Origin: an uncultured beta proteobacterium
GTDB lineage: Bacteria > Pseudomonadota > Gammaproteobacteria > Burkholderiales > Burkholderiaceae_C
Assembly: GCA_903830985.1 (NCBI GenBank)
Contig: CAIKVZ010000230.1
Span: 1 to 34,156, forward strand
Direction: 5' to 3'
Length of the DNA: 34,156 nt
The notes below the pieces were generated by a model. It was given only the letters and a program-made list of their open reading frames with translations, was not told where the DNA came from and ran no database searches. The first letter of the stretch is position 1, and each line of letters begins with the position of its first letter. Below are positions 15,936-24,370 of the stretch, piece by piece. Both the position numbers and the translations under genes were made by a program.

Positions 15936-16721
15936 ATGAATCCAAGCGAAGCCTTTGTTCTGTCCAGCCGCGACGCCCGCGGCGTGGTCACGCTGACACT
16001 GAACCGCCCCAACGCCTTCAACGCACTCTCGGTTGGCATGATGGCAGCGTTGCAGCAGGCACTGGATGCGCTGGCGCAGGACGAGGGCGTGCGCGTGCTG
16101 GTGCTGGCGGCTGCGGGCAAGGCTTTTTGCGCCGGCCATGACCTCAAGGAGATGCGCGCGGCGCCTGCTCTCGACTACTACCAGGTGCTGTTCAAACAGT
16201 GCGCGCACCTGATGTTGACGCTGCAGAAGTTGCCGGTGCCAGTGATCGCGCGCGTGCAGGGCATTGCCACGGCCGCCGGCTGCCAGCTGGTGGCGACCTG
16301 TGATCTGGCCGTGGCGTCGCGCCATGCACGCTTCGCCGTGAGTGGCGTGAACCTGGGCCTGTTTTGCGCAACCCCCGGCGTGGCCTTGTCGCGCAACCTG
16401 TCGCGCAAGGCGGCGTTCGAAATGCTGGTGACAGGCGAGTTCATCAGCGCCGAACAGGCGCTGCGCGACGGTCTGGTGAACCGAGTGGCCGACCCCGAGA
16501 CGCTGGACGCCGAGGTGGAGCGGCTCGTGGCCAGCATCGTCGGCAAGCCGCGCGTAGCCGTGGCCATGGGCAAGGCGCTGTTCTACCGTCAATTGGAGAC
16601 CGGCGTCGAAGCCGCCTACGCCGACGCGGCGCAGACCATGGCCTGCAACATGATGGACCCCTCGGCGCTCGAAGGCGTGCAGGCCTTCATCGACAAGCGT
16701 CCACCGACCTGGGCCAAATAA
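15936..16721 (+). CDS. Enoyl-CoA hydratase/isomerase family protein (ECHDC3-like)
   Basis: A 261-residue crotonase-fold protein. AFCAGHDLKEM supplies one oxyanion-hole backbone site, and GIATAAGCQLVATCDLAVAS the other in place of the usual GGG-E. FAVSGVNLGLFCATPGVALSRN matches the ECHDC3-like subgroup. Classical hydratases have Pro-Glu at the start of the PE-(I/V)-x-LG segment; here the aligned pair is Ser-Gly, so the usual catalytic glutamate is missing and a hydratase activity is doubtful. The start is supported by AAGGGA 8 nt upstream. The stop codon overlaps a short inverted repeat. Confidence 0.9.
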   Translation: MNPSEAFVLSSRDARGVVTLTLNRPNAFNALSVGMMAALQQALDALAQDEGVRVLVLAAAGKAFCAGHDLKEMRAAPALDYYQVLFKQCAHLMLTLQKLPVPVIARVQGIATAAGCQLVATCDLAVASRHARFAVSGVNLGLFCATPGVALSRNLSRKAAFEMLVTGEFISAEQALRDGLVNRVADPETLDAEVERLVASIVGKPRVAVAMGKALFYRQLETGVEAAYADAAQTMACNMMDPSALEGVQAFIDKRPPTWAK

Positions 16722-16746
16722 TTGGGGTCAGATTCCAATTAATTTC
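16720..16746 (+). repeat. GGGGTCAGATT-type dispersed repeat, palindromic ends
   Basis: AATTGG (16720-16725) and CCAATT (16735-16740) flank GGTCAGATT, followed by AATTTC. Sequences of the type TTGGGGTCAGA... recur in many proteobacterial genomes, often near REP-associated Y1 transposases. The copy overlaps the stop codon of the enoyl-CoA hydratase gene and sits directly before the GTG start of the AEC transporter. No transposase gene is present here. Confidence 0.6.
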
Positions 16747-16751
16747 TCTCT

Positions 16752-17690
16752 GTGATCGCCTTCCTGCATCACGTGACGCTGGCGTCACCTTTTTTTGTGC
16801 TGGTGCTCATCGGCTACGTACTGATGCGCTGCAGCGGCTGGCCGCGTTCCATGTCGGAGAACCTGTCGAGCTTCGTCTTTTCCGTGGCGCTGCCGGCCAT
16901 GTTGTTCCGCATGATGAGCGACATGTCCAAACTGCCGCCGGTGGACGCGCGGCTGCTGATCGCGTATTTCGGCAGCTGCCTGATCGTGTTCGGCGTGGGA
17001 CGTGTCATCGCCTGGAAATTCTTCGCGCTGGATGGTGTCAGCCAGTCGGTGTTCGCGTTGGGCGGCGTGTTTTCCAACTGCGTGCTGCTGGGCCTGCCGC
17101 TGGCCAAGCTGGCGTTGGGTGATTCGGCGCTGCCCTCGGTGGCGCTGGTGCTGGTGTTCAACGCGCTGATCCTGTGGACGCTGGTCACGGTGTCGGTGGA
17201 GTGGGCTCAGCATGGCAATTTTTCCCTGCACGGCTTCTTGAAAGCCGCGATTGGCGTGGCGCGCAATCCCATTGTTGCCGCCATCGTCTGCGGCAGTCTG
17301 CTCGGGCTCACCGGGCTGACGTTGCCCTCGCTGGTGGACGTGCCTCTGGGGCTGGTGGGGCAGGCTGCGGCACCGCTGGCACTGATCGCCCTGGGCATGG
17401 GTCTGGCCGAGTACCGCGTGCGCGACGGCTGGAAGATCAGCGTGGCCATGAGCACCGTGAAACTGATCGTGCAACCGCTGGTGGTGTGGTTGCTGGCGCG
17501 CCTGCTCAACCTGCCGCCGATGGAGACGCGTGTCGTGGTGCTGCTGGCCTCGATTGGGGTGGGCGCCAACGTCTACCTGATGTCGCGCCAGTTCAAGGTG
17601 CTCGAAGGGCCGGTGGCGGCCAGCTTGGTGCTGTCCACGGCGCTTGCCGCCATCACGACGCCCTTGGTACTCACGCTGACGGGGTCTTGA
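16752..17690 (+). CDS. AEC-family (auxin efflux carrier-like) membrane transporter
   Basis: A 312-residue integral membrane protein with about ten hydrophobic helices. It carries the paired-repeat pattern of the AEC/malonate-permease family: SFVFSVALPAMLFRMM, then VFSNCVLLGLPLAKLALG in the first half and PLALIALGMGLAEY in the second. Bacterial members carry organic acids such as malonate; the substrate here is unknown. The start is GTG at 16752, the only start codon that keeps the N-terminal helix. The upstream bases are the T-rich tail of the repeat and contain no Shine-Dalgarno sequence. Confidence 0.9.
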   Translation: MIAFLHHVTLASPFFVLVLIGYVLMRCSGWPRSMSENLSSFVFSVALPAMLFRMMSDMSKLPPVDARLLIAYFGSCLIVFGVGRVIAWKFFALDGVSQSVFALGGVFSNCVLLGLPLAKLALGDSALPSVALVLVFNALILWTLVTVSVEWAQHGNFSLHGFLKAAIGVARNPIVAAIVCGSLLGLTGLTLPSLVDVPLGLVGQAAAPLALIALGMGLAEYRVRDGWKISVAMSTVKLIVQPLVVWLLARLLNLPPMETRVVVLLASIGVGANVYLMSRQFKVLEGPVAASLVLSTALAAITTPLVLTLTGS

Positions 17691-17709
17691 GGCCACGCCA
17701 CAGGGTTCA

Positions 17710-17775
17710 CCCGTTGCCGTAAGGAGCGGGCCGTGGTCGAGCCAGTATGATGAGGGTCCGGACCCGAGCAACGGG
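17710..17775. other. Nested inverted repeats upstream of the sensor kinase
   Basis: CCCGTTG (17710-17716) pairs with CAACGGG (17769-17775), enclosing a perfect 12-bp palindrome GGGTCCGGACCC (17754-17765). They lie in the 108-bp gap before the histidine kinase. There is no T-run, so a terminator is unlikely; an operator or mRNA leader structure is possible. Confidence 0.4.
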
Positions 17776-17798
17776 CCCGGCACTCAATAAACGCTCTG

Positions 17799-20129
17799 AT
17801 GCCGCGCGCCCCTTCCCAAATTCTCGCGCCACGCGAATTCGCCTCGACAAGCCTTGTCGCTGGGCGCTTGGGCCGCACGTCCAACCTGACTTACAAAATC
17901 GTTGCCACCCTGGCTGTAGTCTGGGTCGGATTGGCCTGGCTGGGTTCGGGCTACTACAGCACGCAGTTGGAGGAACGCGCGTACCGCGAAGGCAGCACGT
18001 TGGCCCACAAGCAGCTTGAAGGCATCACCGGCGAAATCGACAACGCGCTGCGGATCTTGCGCAACGTGCCGCGCATTCTGGCGGGTGAGGAGGCTGTCCA
18101 AGCGCGGTTGGCGCGCTTCGGGCCGGACGTTCAGCCTTCGAAACTGGCACTGGATGAGCGCAAGCGGTTATGGACCGCGACCGGCGATAAAACGGGCTTG
18201 CGCAATTTTTTGATTGCTGCGGCTGCGGGATTGGACGCTGAAGTGATCTGGATCGTGAACGCTGCAGGGGACTGCATTGCTTCGAGCAACGCCGACAAGC
18301 CCTCGAGTTTCGTCGGCACCAATTACAGCGAACGCGAGTATTTTCGGCAGGCACGCGCCGGTCAGCCGGGCCGGCAGTACGCGGTTGGCAAAGTCACCAA
18401 AGTGCCAGGCCTGTTCTATTCTTACCCCGTGCTAGACAAGGAGCTGAGCTTCATCGGCGCCGTCGTGGTGAAACGCGACATCACGGATTTCCTGCGCTGG
18501 ACGCGACCGAACAATGCCTTTCTTGCCGACTCCAACGGGGTTGTGGTGCTGAGCGAGGACAAGGAGTTGGAATTCCGTTTCGTACCCGGCGGCCGCTTCA
18601 CCTTGCTTTCTGCACCGGCCAAAGCGGAACTCTACAAACGCGATTCCTACGCACAACTCGATATCCTGCCCTGGGAAGCCGGTCGCTATGGTGAACTGGT
18701 CAGCCTCGGCAAGGCCTCCACGCCGCTGGTGCTGGTTTCCAAAACCGTCGCCGACGGCAACATCACGGTCCACCTGCCGCGGCCGCTGCCGGAATTCACC
18801 CGCATCGAATCAGAACGGGTCTGGCTGTTCATGTTGGTCGGCCTCGCCGGCACCATGCTCATCGTCGCAGTGTTCGCGGCTGCGCTCTACTTGCGTGCGA
18901 ACCGCCGCGCCCGCGAGGCAGCGGAGAGTGCCAATCGTGCCAAATCACAGTTTCTGGCCAACATGTCGCACGAAATCCGCACCCCCATGAACGGCGTGAT
19001 CGGGCTGGCCAATTTGCTGCTGGAGACCCAACTCGATGTTGAGCAGCGCGCCTTTGCCCGCGACATCGCGGTTTCGGGGGAGTCGCTGCTGGCCATCATC
19101 AACGACATACTGGATCTGTCAAAGATCGAGGCCGGGCACATGGCTTTCGACCACCATCCGTTTTCTGTCGAGGCCTTGCTTGACGCCGTCGCCTCCATGC
19201 TCAGGGTCCGGGCCATGGAAAAAGGCATCGGCTTTGAAATTGACATCGCGGCCGGGGCCGCAGCTACCTTCATCGGCGACAGCCTGCGCAGTCGTCAGGT
19301 CCTGCTCAACCTGGCCGGAAATGCCGTGAAGTTCACGGCCACGGGCGCAGTGCGCGTGCAGGTCGCCCCTTGTGCGTCGGGGCTGCGCTTCGAGGTGCAT
19401 GACAGCGGCATTGGTATTGCGCCGGAGTCCATGGGTCGACTGTTTTCCAACTTCAGCCAGGTGGACGCCTCGACCTCGCGCAAATTCGGTGGCACCGGGC
19501 TCGGACTGGTGATCAGCAAACACCTGGTCGAAGGCATGGGAGGCCGCATTGGCGTGGACAGCCCCGCTGCGGGCGGCAGTTGCTTCTGGTTCGAACTGCC
19601 GCTGCAAGCAACCGTGGACGCACCGATCGCGGCGGGCACTGCGGCCACTGCGGCCCAGTCACCGATACCCCTTGCCGCCAGCGACCCGCAGGACTCGGCT
19701 GTGGTGTCGCCGCCGGGCGATGACGCGCGCGAAGCTGCTGCGCCACGCCTGCTGCTGGCCGAAGACAACAAGATCAATCAGAAACTGGCGCTGGCCTTGC
19801 TGACGCGCAGCGGTTACAGCGTCGATCTGGCAGAAAACGGTGTGCAGGCGGTGGCTGCCACGGCAGAAAGGTGCTACGCGCTGATCCTGATGGACATGCA
19901 GATGCCGGAGATGGATGGCCTGGAGGCGACGCGGCAGATTCGCGCTGGCACTGGGCCGAACCGGGCGGTACCCATCGTCGCGCTCACGGCCAATGCCATG
20001 CAGTCCGATCAGGCGGCATGCCGAGCGGCAGGCATGGACGATTTTCTGTCCAAGCCCTTCAACCGCGATGCACTGATGGCATGCGTGGCGCGTTGGGTCG
20101 CGGCGAGCAGCACCCGATCGGCCGCGTGA
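17799..20129 (+). CDS. Hybrid sensor histidine kinase with periplasmic sensor domain and receiver domain
   Basis: A 776-residue membrane kinase. A first helix at about 31-53, a periplasmic region of roughly 285 residues resembling a double-Cache/PDC sensor ([56 protein letters not shown]), and a second helix at 341-364. The HisKA domain has H391 (NMSHEIRTP). The HATPase has [10 protein letters not shown] and [14 protein letters not shown] linker rich in Ala/Pro leads to a receiver domain with D699 ([13 protein letters not shown]) and a conserved Lys (SKPF). No Hpt domain or separate response regulator is visible, so the downstream partner is unknown. No clear ribosome site precedes ATG 17799. 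The next gene starts on the last base of its stop codon. Confidence 0.93.
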   Translation: MPRAPSQILAPREFASTSLVAGRLGRTSNLTYKIVATLAVVWVGLAWLGSGYYSTQLEERAYREGSTLAHKQLEGITGEIDNALRILRNVPRILAGEEAVQARLARFGPDVQPSKLALDERKRLWTATGDKTGLRNFLIAAAAGLDAEVIWIVNAAGDCIASSNADKPSSFVGTNYSEREYFRQARAGQPGRQYAVGKVTKVPGLFYSYPVLDKELSFIGAVVVKRDITDFLRWTRPNNAFLADSNGVVVLSEDKELEFRFVPGGRFTLLSAPAKAELYKRDSYAQLDILPWEAGRYGELVSLGKASTPLVLVSKTVADGNITVHLPRPLPEFTRIESERVWLFMLVGLAGTMLIVAVFAAALYLRANRRAREAAESANRAKSQFLANMSHEIRTPMNGVIGLANLLLETQLDVEQRAFARDIAVSGESLLAIINDILDLSKIEAGHMAFDHHPFSVEALLDAVASMLRVRAMEKGIGFEIDIAAGAAATFIGDSLRSRQVLLNLAGNAVKFTATGAVRVQVAPCASGLRFEVHDSGIGIAPESMGRLFSNFSQVDASTSRKFGGTGLGLVISKHLVEGMGGRIGVDSPAAGGSCFWFELPLQATVDAPIAAGTAATAAQSPIPLAASDPQDSAVVSPPGDDAREAAAPRLLLAEDNKINQKLALALLTRSGYSVDLAENGVQAVAATAERCYALILMDMQMPEMDGLEATRQIRAGTGPNRAVPIVALTANAMQSDQAACRAAGMDDFLSKPFNRDALMACVARWVAASSTRSAA

Positions 20130-20755
20130 TGGCCACCGGCCCGGTGCACCGGGTGAGCGAGGCGCTGCTCGATTTTCTGGCGCAGGTGCCGCCTGCCACG
20201 GAACAACGGCACAACGAGCCGGCTGCAGCAGCACGAAAGGCCACCAATAAGGCTGCAGCCAAAGCGGCGCTCGCGTCGGGCACGCTGGCGCTTCCTCCGG
20301 GGCCTCTGGGCTGGCTCACCATCCTGCCGGAACTCACCACGGTCTGGCGAATTCAGGCGCAACTGGTCTCTGACATCGCCGCCATTTACGGCAAGCAGGC
20401 GCAGGTCGGTCGCGAACAGATGCTTTACTGCCTGTTCAAACACCTGGCAGCGCAGGCGCTGCGCGACCTGGTGGTGCGGGTCGGCGAGCGCGTGCTGATC
20501 CGCCAGGCTTCGTTGCAGGTCCTGCAAACCATCGTACGCAAACTGGGCGTGCACATCACGCAGCGCATTCTGGGGCGCGGGGTTTCCCGCTGGCTGCCGT
20601 TGGTGGGGGCCGCCGGCATCGGTGCCTATGCCTGGTACGACACCCGGCAGGTTGCGGCTACCGCCATCGAATTGTTTGGGCAGAGCGAGCTCAATAGCGC
20701 CATGAAAAAAGCCGATGCTGTGTGCGATGCCGCACACAGATCAAACGGTAGTTGA
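20129..20755 (+). CDS. EcsC-like protein, coupled to the sensor kinase gene
   Basis: A 208-residue protein. The N-terminal half has an Ala/Lys-rich helix (AAAARKATNKAAAKAALASG), then PPGPLGWLTILPELTTVWRIQAQLVSDIAAIYGKQ, resembling the EcsC/DUF697-like family. The C-terminal part RWLPLVGAAGIGAYAWYDTRQVAATAIELF has a short hydrophobic stretch, so a peripheral or single-span membrane location is likely. Function unknown. Its ATG shares the last base of the kinase stop (TGATG), which indicates translational coupling. The family assignment is from pattern resemblance only. Confidence 0.6.
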   Translation: MATGPVHRVSEALLDFLAQVPPATEQRHNEPAAAARKATNKAAAKAALASGTLALPPGPLGWLTILPELTTVWRIQAQLVSDIAAIYGKQAQVGREQMLYCLFKHLAAQALRDLVVRVGERVLIRQASLQVLQTIVRKLGVHITQRILGRGVSRWLPLVGAAGIGAYAWYDTRQVAATAIELFGQSELNSAMKKADAVCDAAHRSNGS

Positions 20756-20821
20756 TTTACATTGCAGGTGGAGAGTCCAAGCCCCGCCCGTTTCATTTCG
20801 GACGGTCCCTGCAAAGGGTTG

Positions 20822-20848
20822 AACCCGGCACGTGTGCCGGGTTTTTTT
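20822..20848 (+). terminator. Rho-independent terminator after the kinase/EcsC-like pair
   Basis: AACCCGGCAC (20822-20831) and GTGCCGGGTT (20834-20843) form a GC-rich hairpin, followed by a run of seven T that begins in the right arm. It ends the plus-strand kinase/EcsC-like unit 67 bp after the stop codon and precedes the methyltransferase gene. Confidence 0.9.
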
Positions 20849-20910
20849 CGCGGTTACTCCCTGTGTGGCGCACAATAGTCGCTTGCTCCATCCCTAGAAA
20901 TATCACTCCC

Positions 20911-21522
20911 ATGGCAGGACCTACGACCGAATTTTGGCAGGAACGCTTCGATAAAAAGGAAACCGGCTGGGACCGCGAGGGCCCGAGTCCGCAATTGATG
21001 AGTTGGCTCGAAGCGGGCGAATTGCAGCCCTGCCGCATCGCCGTCCCTGGCTGCGGGGGTGGTTGGGAAGTGGCTGAACTGGCGCGCCGCGGTTTTGACG
21101 TGGTAGGCATCGACTACACGCCTGCAGCGGTTGAGAGGACGCGTGCGTTGTTGCTGGCACAGGGCTTGCGGGCGCAAGTCCTGCAGGCCGACGTGCTGAG
21201 CTACCAGCCTGACGAGCCCTTTGACGCCATTTACGAGCAGACCTGTTTGTGCGCCATCCATCCGGACCATTGGTTGGAATACGCGCAGCAATTGCAGCGC
21301 TGGCTCAAACCGGACGGCAGCCTGTGGTTGCTGGCCATGCAGATGGTCCGGCCCGCGGCCAGCGAGGAAGGCTTTGTCCAAGGCCCCCCCTACCACTGCG
21401 ACATCAATGCAGTGCGGGTGCTGTTCCCGCCCACGGCGTGGCGCTGGCCCAAGCCGCCCTACGCGAAGGTGCCGCACCCCAGCCTGTCGCACGAACTGGC
21501 GTTGAAGCTGCAGCGGTCTTAG
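20911..21522 (+). CDS. TPMT-like SAM-dependent methyltransferase
   Basis: A 203-residue class I methyltransferase. AVPGCGGGWEVAELARRGFDVVGIDYTPAAVERTR is the SAM-binding motif I with the acidic end of beta-2, and FDAIYEQTCLCAIHP is the motif IV region. The overall form (FWQERFDKKETGWDREGPSPQLMSWL at the start) fits the thiopurine S-methyltransferase/thiol methyltransferase family. Substrates could be thiols, halides or chalcogen oxyanions. ATG 20911 is used because family resemblance begins there and the terminator lies upstream. Confidence 0.87.
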   Translation: MAGPTTEFWQERFDKKETGWDREGPSPQLMSWLEAGELQPCRIAVPGCGGGWEVAELARRGFDVVGIDYTPAAVERTRALLLAQGLRAQVLQADVLSYQPDEPFDAIYEQTCLCAIHPDHWLEYAQQLQRWLKPDGSLWLLAMQMVRPAASEEGFVQGPPYHCDINAVRVLFPPTAWRWPKPPYAKVPHPSLSHELALKLQRS

Positions 21523-21824
21523 TTTCGGAGCACGGTTTCCATTTGTTGCCGGGCTTACATTCCCGGGCGGCGGGTCGGGTGCATGGCTGCCATGATGAAC
21601 GCAGCCACACAAGGGAGCTCCAACATCATGAAGTTACCGCTGATTCACCAGATGATTCTCTTTCCAGCCAGCCGCAGCGCCTCCGTGGCGATCGCTACAA
21701 CGGCGCACGCCGGGCAGCGTGCGGCCAGGGTCAATCTGCGTTCGCGCGGCACTTGCCCGACTTTGCGTCGTATCTGTGTGGATCCACGCCAAGTGGCAAG
21801 CACCGCAGCCGCAGATTTATCCGC
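21523..21824. other. Intergenic region with one doubtful small reading frame
   Basis: 302 bp between convergent genes. AAGGGAG (21611-21617) lies 10 nt before an ATG at 21628 that opens a 67-codon frame (MKLPLIHQMILFPAS..., ending at 21831). The product has no recognisable family and its Arg/Ala-rich composition is typical of a random frame in GC-rich DNA, so I do not call it a gene. A decayed gene is possible. No terminator hairpin was found. Confidence 0.4.
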
Positions 21825-23549
21825 TCAATAACCCATGGCCAGGCCGGTGTTGCGGCGCGGATCGTTGGCGCCATAGAAGCGGTTGGCGCCTATGGGCTTG
21901 CCCTCGAGTGACGGGGCCCCGACCAGGATGGCCGCCAGATGATTGGCGGGCTGCGGCGCACCCAGTTTGTGACCCATGGCCTCGAGCAGCTTGCGCGTGT
22001 CAGGGCTCAGGCCGAAAGTGTCCACGTTGGTCAGGTCAGGCAGCCACTGCTGGTGAAAACGCGGCGCGTCGACCGCCTCCTGCACGTTCATGCCGTAGTC
22101 GATGACGTTCATGATGGTGTGCGTCACGGCCGTGATGATGCGGCTTCCGCCCGGTGTTCCCACCACCATCACGGGCTTGCCGTCGCGCGTCACGATGGTC
22201 GGACTCATCGAGCTCAGAGGGCGCTTGCCCGGGGCGATGGCGTTGGCCTGACCCTGCACCAGGCCGTAGATGTTGGGCACGCCGATCTTCACGGTAAAGT
22301 CGTCCATCTCGTTGTTCAGCATGACACCGGTGCCGGCGGCCATGACCTTGGCGCCAAACCAGTCGTTCAAGGTGTAAGTAACCGCAACGGCATTGCCGTC
22401 CTTGTCGACGATGGAGTAATGCGTGGTGTTGCTGCCCTCGTGTGGCGCGACGCCGGGTTTGAGGTCCTTGGAGACGCCTGCCTTGGTCGGATCGATGGCC
22501 GCGCGGATCTGCGCGGCGTAGCCCTTGTCGAGCAGTCGCTCCAGTGGGTTCTTCACATAGTCGGGGTCACCCAGGTAGCTGTTGCGGTCCACGTAGGCGT
22601 GGCGCATGGCCTCGATCTGGTAGTGCACAGACTGGGCCGAGCGAAAGCCCAATTCCTTGAGCGGATAGCCCTCGACAATGTTCAGGATCTCGCAGATCAC
22701 GGCACCGCCGGAACTGGGCGGCGGCGCCGACACCACGTGGTAGCCGCGGTAGTCGCATTCCACCGGCGCCATTTCGCGCACCGAGTACTGATCCAGATCG
22801 GCCTGCGTCAGCAGGCCTTTGCCGGCCGTGCTGGATGCGACCAGCGCCTGGCCGACCGCACCCTTGTAAAAGCCGTCGGGGCCGCGCTGGCTGATGATGC
22901 GCAGCGTTTTCGCCAGGTCCTTTTGCGTCAGCTTCTGGCCCGGGGCATAGGGCTCGCCCCGGTTCAGAAAGATCGCGGCCGAAGGCGCATCCTTCTGAAA
23001 GTCAGCCGTGGCCGTGCGCAGCATGTCCACGTCACCCTGCTCGAGTGCGAATCCCTGCTCGGCCAGGCGGATCGCTGGCGCCATCAACTCGGCCCGGGTC
23101 TTGGTGCCGTACTTCACGCGCGCCGTTTCCATGCCGGCCACCGATCCCGGAACGCCCACTGCGAGCCAGCCGTTGGTGCTCAGGCCCTTGACCACATTGC
23201 CGCCGGCATCCAGGTACATGTTGGCGCTGGCGGCCAGGGGTGCTTTTTCGCGGAAGTCCAGAAAGGTCTTGCGCCCGTCGGCCAACTGCAGCGTCATGAA
23301 GCCGCCGCCACCGAGGTTGCCCGCCGCCGGATAAACCACCGCGAGCGCGTAACCCACGGCCACGGCCGCGTCGATGGCGTTGCCGCCTTTTTTCAATACG
23401 TCGACGCCGACTTGCGTTGCCAGGTGCTGTGCCGTCACGACCATGCCGTGCTCTGCTGCGACCGGCGCCACTGAGGCAGCATGCAGGTTGACGCAGCCAA
23501 GGACCGAGGCGACACCCGTCAGGGTCAGCCGGAAGAAGGTTTTTTTCAT
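21825..23549 (-). CDS. ggt: Gamma-glutamyltransferase precursor
   Basis: A 574-residue periplasmic enzyme that cleaves or transfers the gamma-glutamyl group of glutathione and related compounds. It has a signal peptide (MKKTFFRLTLTGVASVLGCVNLHAA). GGNAIDAAVAVGYALAVVYPAAGNLGGGGFM and FLDFREKAP are the large-subunit signatures. GSNTTHYSIVDKDGNAVAVTYTLN marks the autoprocessing site, with the nucleophile at the first Thr of TTHY (residue 375). PLSSMSPTIV and GTPGGSRIITAV complete the small subunit. The start has AGGAG about 11 nt upstream. It follows the DUF3334 gene by 41 bp and may be co-transcribed. Confidence 0.96.
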   Translation of the reverse strand: MKKTFFRLTLTGVASVLGCVNLHAASVAPVAAEHGMVVTAQHLATQVGVDVLKKGGNAIDAAVAVGYALAVVYPAAGNLGGGGFMTLQLADGRKTFLDFREKAPLAASANMYLDAGGNVVKGLSTNGWLAVGVPGSVAGMETARVKYGTKTRAELMAPAIRLAEQGFALEQGDVDMLRTATADFQKDAPSAAIFLNRGEPYAPGQKLTQKDLAKTLRIISQRGPDGFYKGAVGQALVASSTAGKGLLTQADLDQYSVREMAPVECDYRGYHVVSAPPPSSGGAVICEILNIVEGYPLKELGFRSAQSVHYQIEAMRHAYVDRNSYLGDPDYVKNPLERLLDKGYAAQIRAAIDPTKAGVSKDLKPGVAPHEGSNTTHYSIVDKDGNAVAVTYTLNDWFGAKVMAAGTGVMLNNEMDDFTVKIGVPNIYGLVQGQANAIAPGKRPLSSMSPTIVTRDGKPVMVVGTPGGSRIITAVTHTIMNVIDYGMNVQEAVDAPRFHQQWLPDLTNVDTFGLSPDTRKLLEAMGHKLGAPQPANHLAAILVGAPSLEGKPIGANRFYGANDPRRNTGLAMGY

Positions 23550-23590
23550 GATGCTGGAACTCCTGTTGTGGATGGCTGGGACGCTACGAA

Positions 23591-24274
23591 TTACATGTCG
23601 AGCGACCTGAGCAGCTCGTCGGTGTCGGCCGAGTGCGAAGGCTGGGGAGCCGGCGCGGACGGCGCATTGGCCTGCGCCATGACCTCGTCCGGGTCGCCCA
23701 CTTCCTTGGACTCAAAATCGAACAGCTTGATGAACTCGGTCCGGTCGATGGCCAGTTCGAGGTAGAAAATGTTGTTGCGCCCGGTGTAGAAGGTGACGCG
23801 GCGCGACTCGGGCTTGTCCAGATTGGCATCTACGCTGAGGATCACCTGCTTGTTCAGCACCAGCATCTTGGGCTGGTTTTGCGTGATGTGGGTTTGCAAC
23901 TCGCGCCGCACCTTGCTGGTGAAGTCCCCCAGGATCTGGTTCATCAATTCACCCATGACGTTGCTGACTTCGTCCGAGGTGTAGGAACTGGCCAGGTCGT
24001 CTTTGGACATGCCCATGTTCAGCATGTAGGTCTCGTACAGTTCCATCGCCGCCTGCGCCGTGAAATTGACGATCACCAGACCCGAGAAGCCGCCATCAAA
24101 CAGCACGAAGCAACCGATGTCGGGCTTGAGGCAGGTCTTGGCGATGCGCTGCACCATGCCCGAATAGTGAATCTGACTGTGCGTGGCCATGGTGAGCACC
24201 TTGGTCACCGAATTGCACAGGCTCATCAAAAGATCTTCGGTGCCGAAGACGACGGAGGTTTCTTGGGTGCTCAT
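23591..24274 (-). CDS. DUF3334 family protein (CheX-like fold likely)
   Basis: A 227-residue cytoplasmic protein. FGTEDLLMSLCNSVTKVL, IGCFVLFDGGFSGLVIVNFTAQAAMELYETYML, SDEVSNVMGELMNQILGDFTSKVRRELQTHITQNQPKML and GRNNIFYLELAIDRTEFIKLFDFE match DUF3334 as I know it. The E-x-x-N pattern in EVSNVMGELMNQILG resembles the CheC/CheX/FliY phosphatase motif, which suggests a role in chemotaxis-type signalling; this is inference. The C-terminus is a disordered Ala/Pro tail ending DTDELLRSLDM. ATG 24274 is chosen because conservation starts there. Confidence 0.82.
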   Translation of the reverse strand: MSTQETSVVFGTEDLLMSLCNSVTKVLTMATHSQIHYSGMVQRIAKTCLKPDIGCFVLFDGGFSGLVIVNFTAQAAMELYETYMLNMGMSKDDLASSYTSDEVSNVMGELMNQILGDFTSKVRRELQTHITQNQPKMLVLNKQVILSVDANLDKPESRRVTFYTGRNNIFYLELAIDRTEFIKLFDFESKEVGDPDEVMAQANAPSAPAPQPSHSADTDELLRSLDM

Positions 24275-24370
24275 GGTGGTCGCGGCGCCAATGCCGAAGC
24301 GGTGATGTTGCGACAGCATAGCCCACGAACGGACGGGCCGGGCCGCGTTGGCAAAATTATTGCCCGACCG

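Noticed and set aside
21939-23474. 511-codon plus-strand open frame opposite ggt
   Set aside because: Antisense shadow of a confidently identified enzyme gene.
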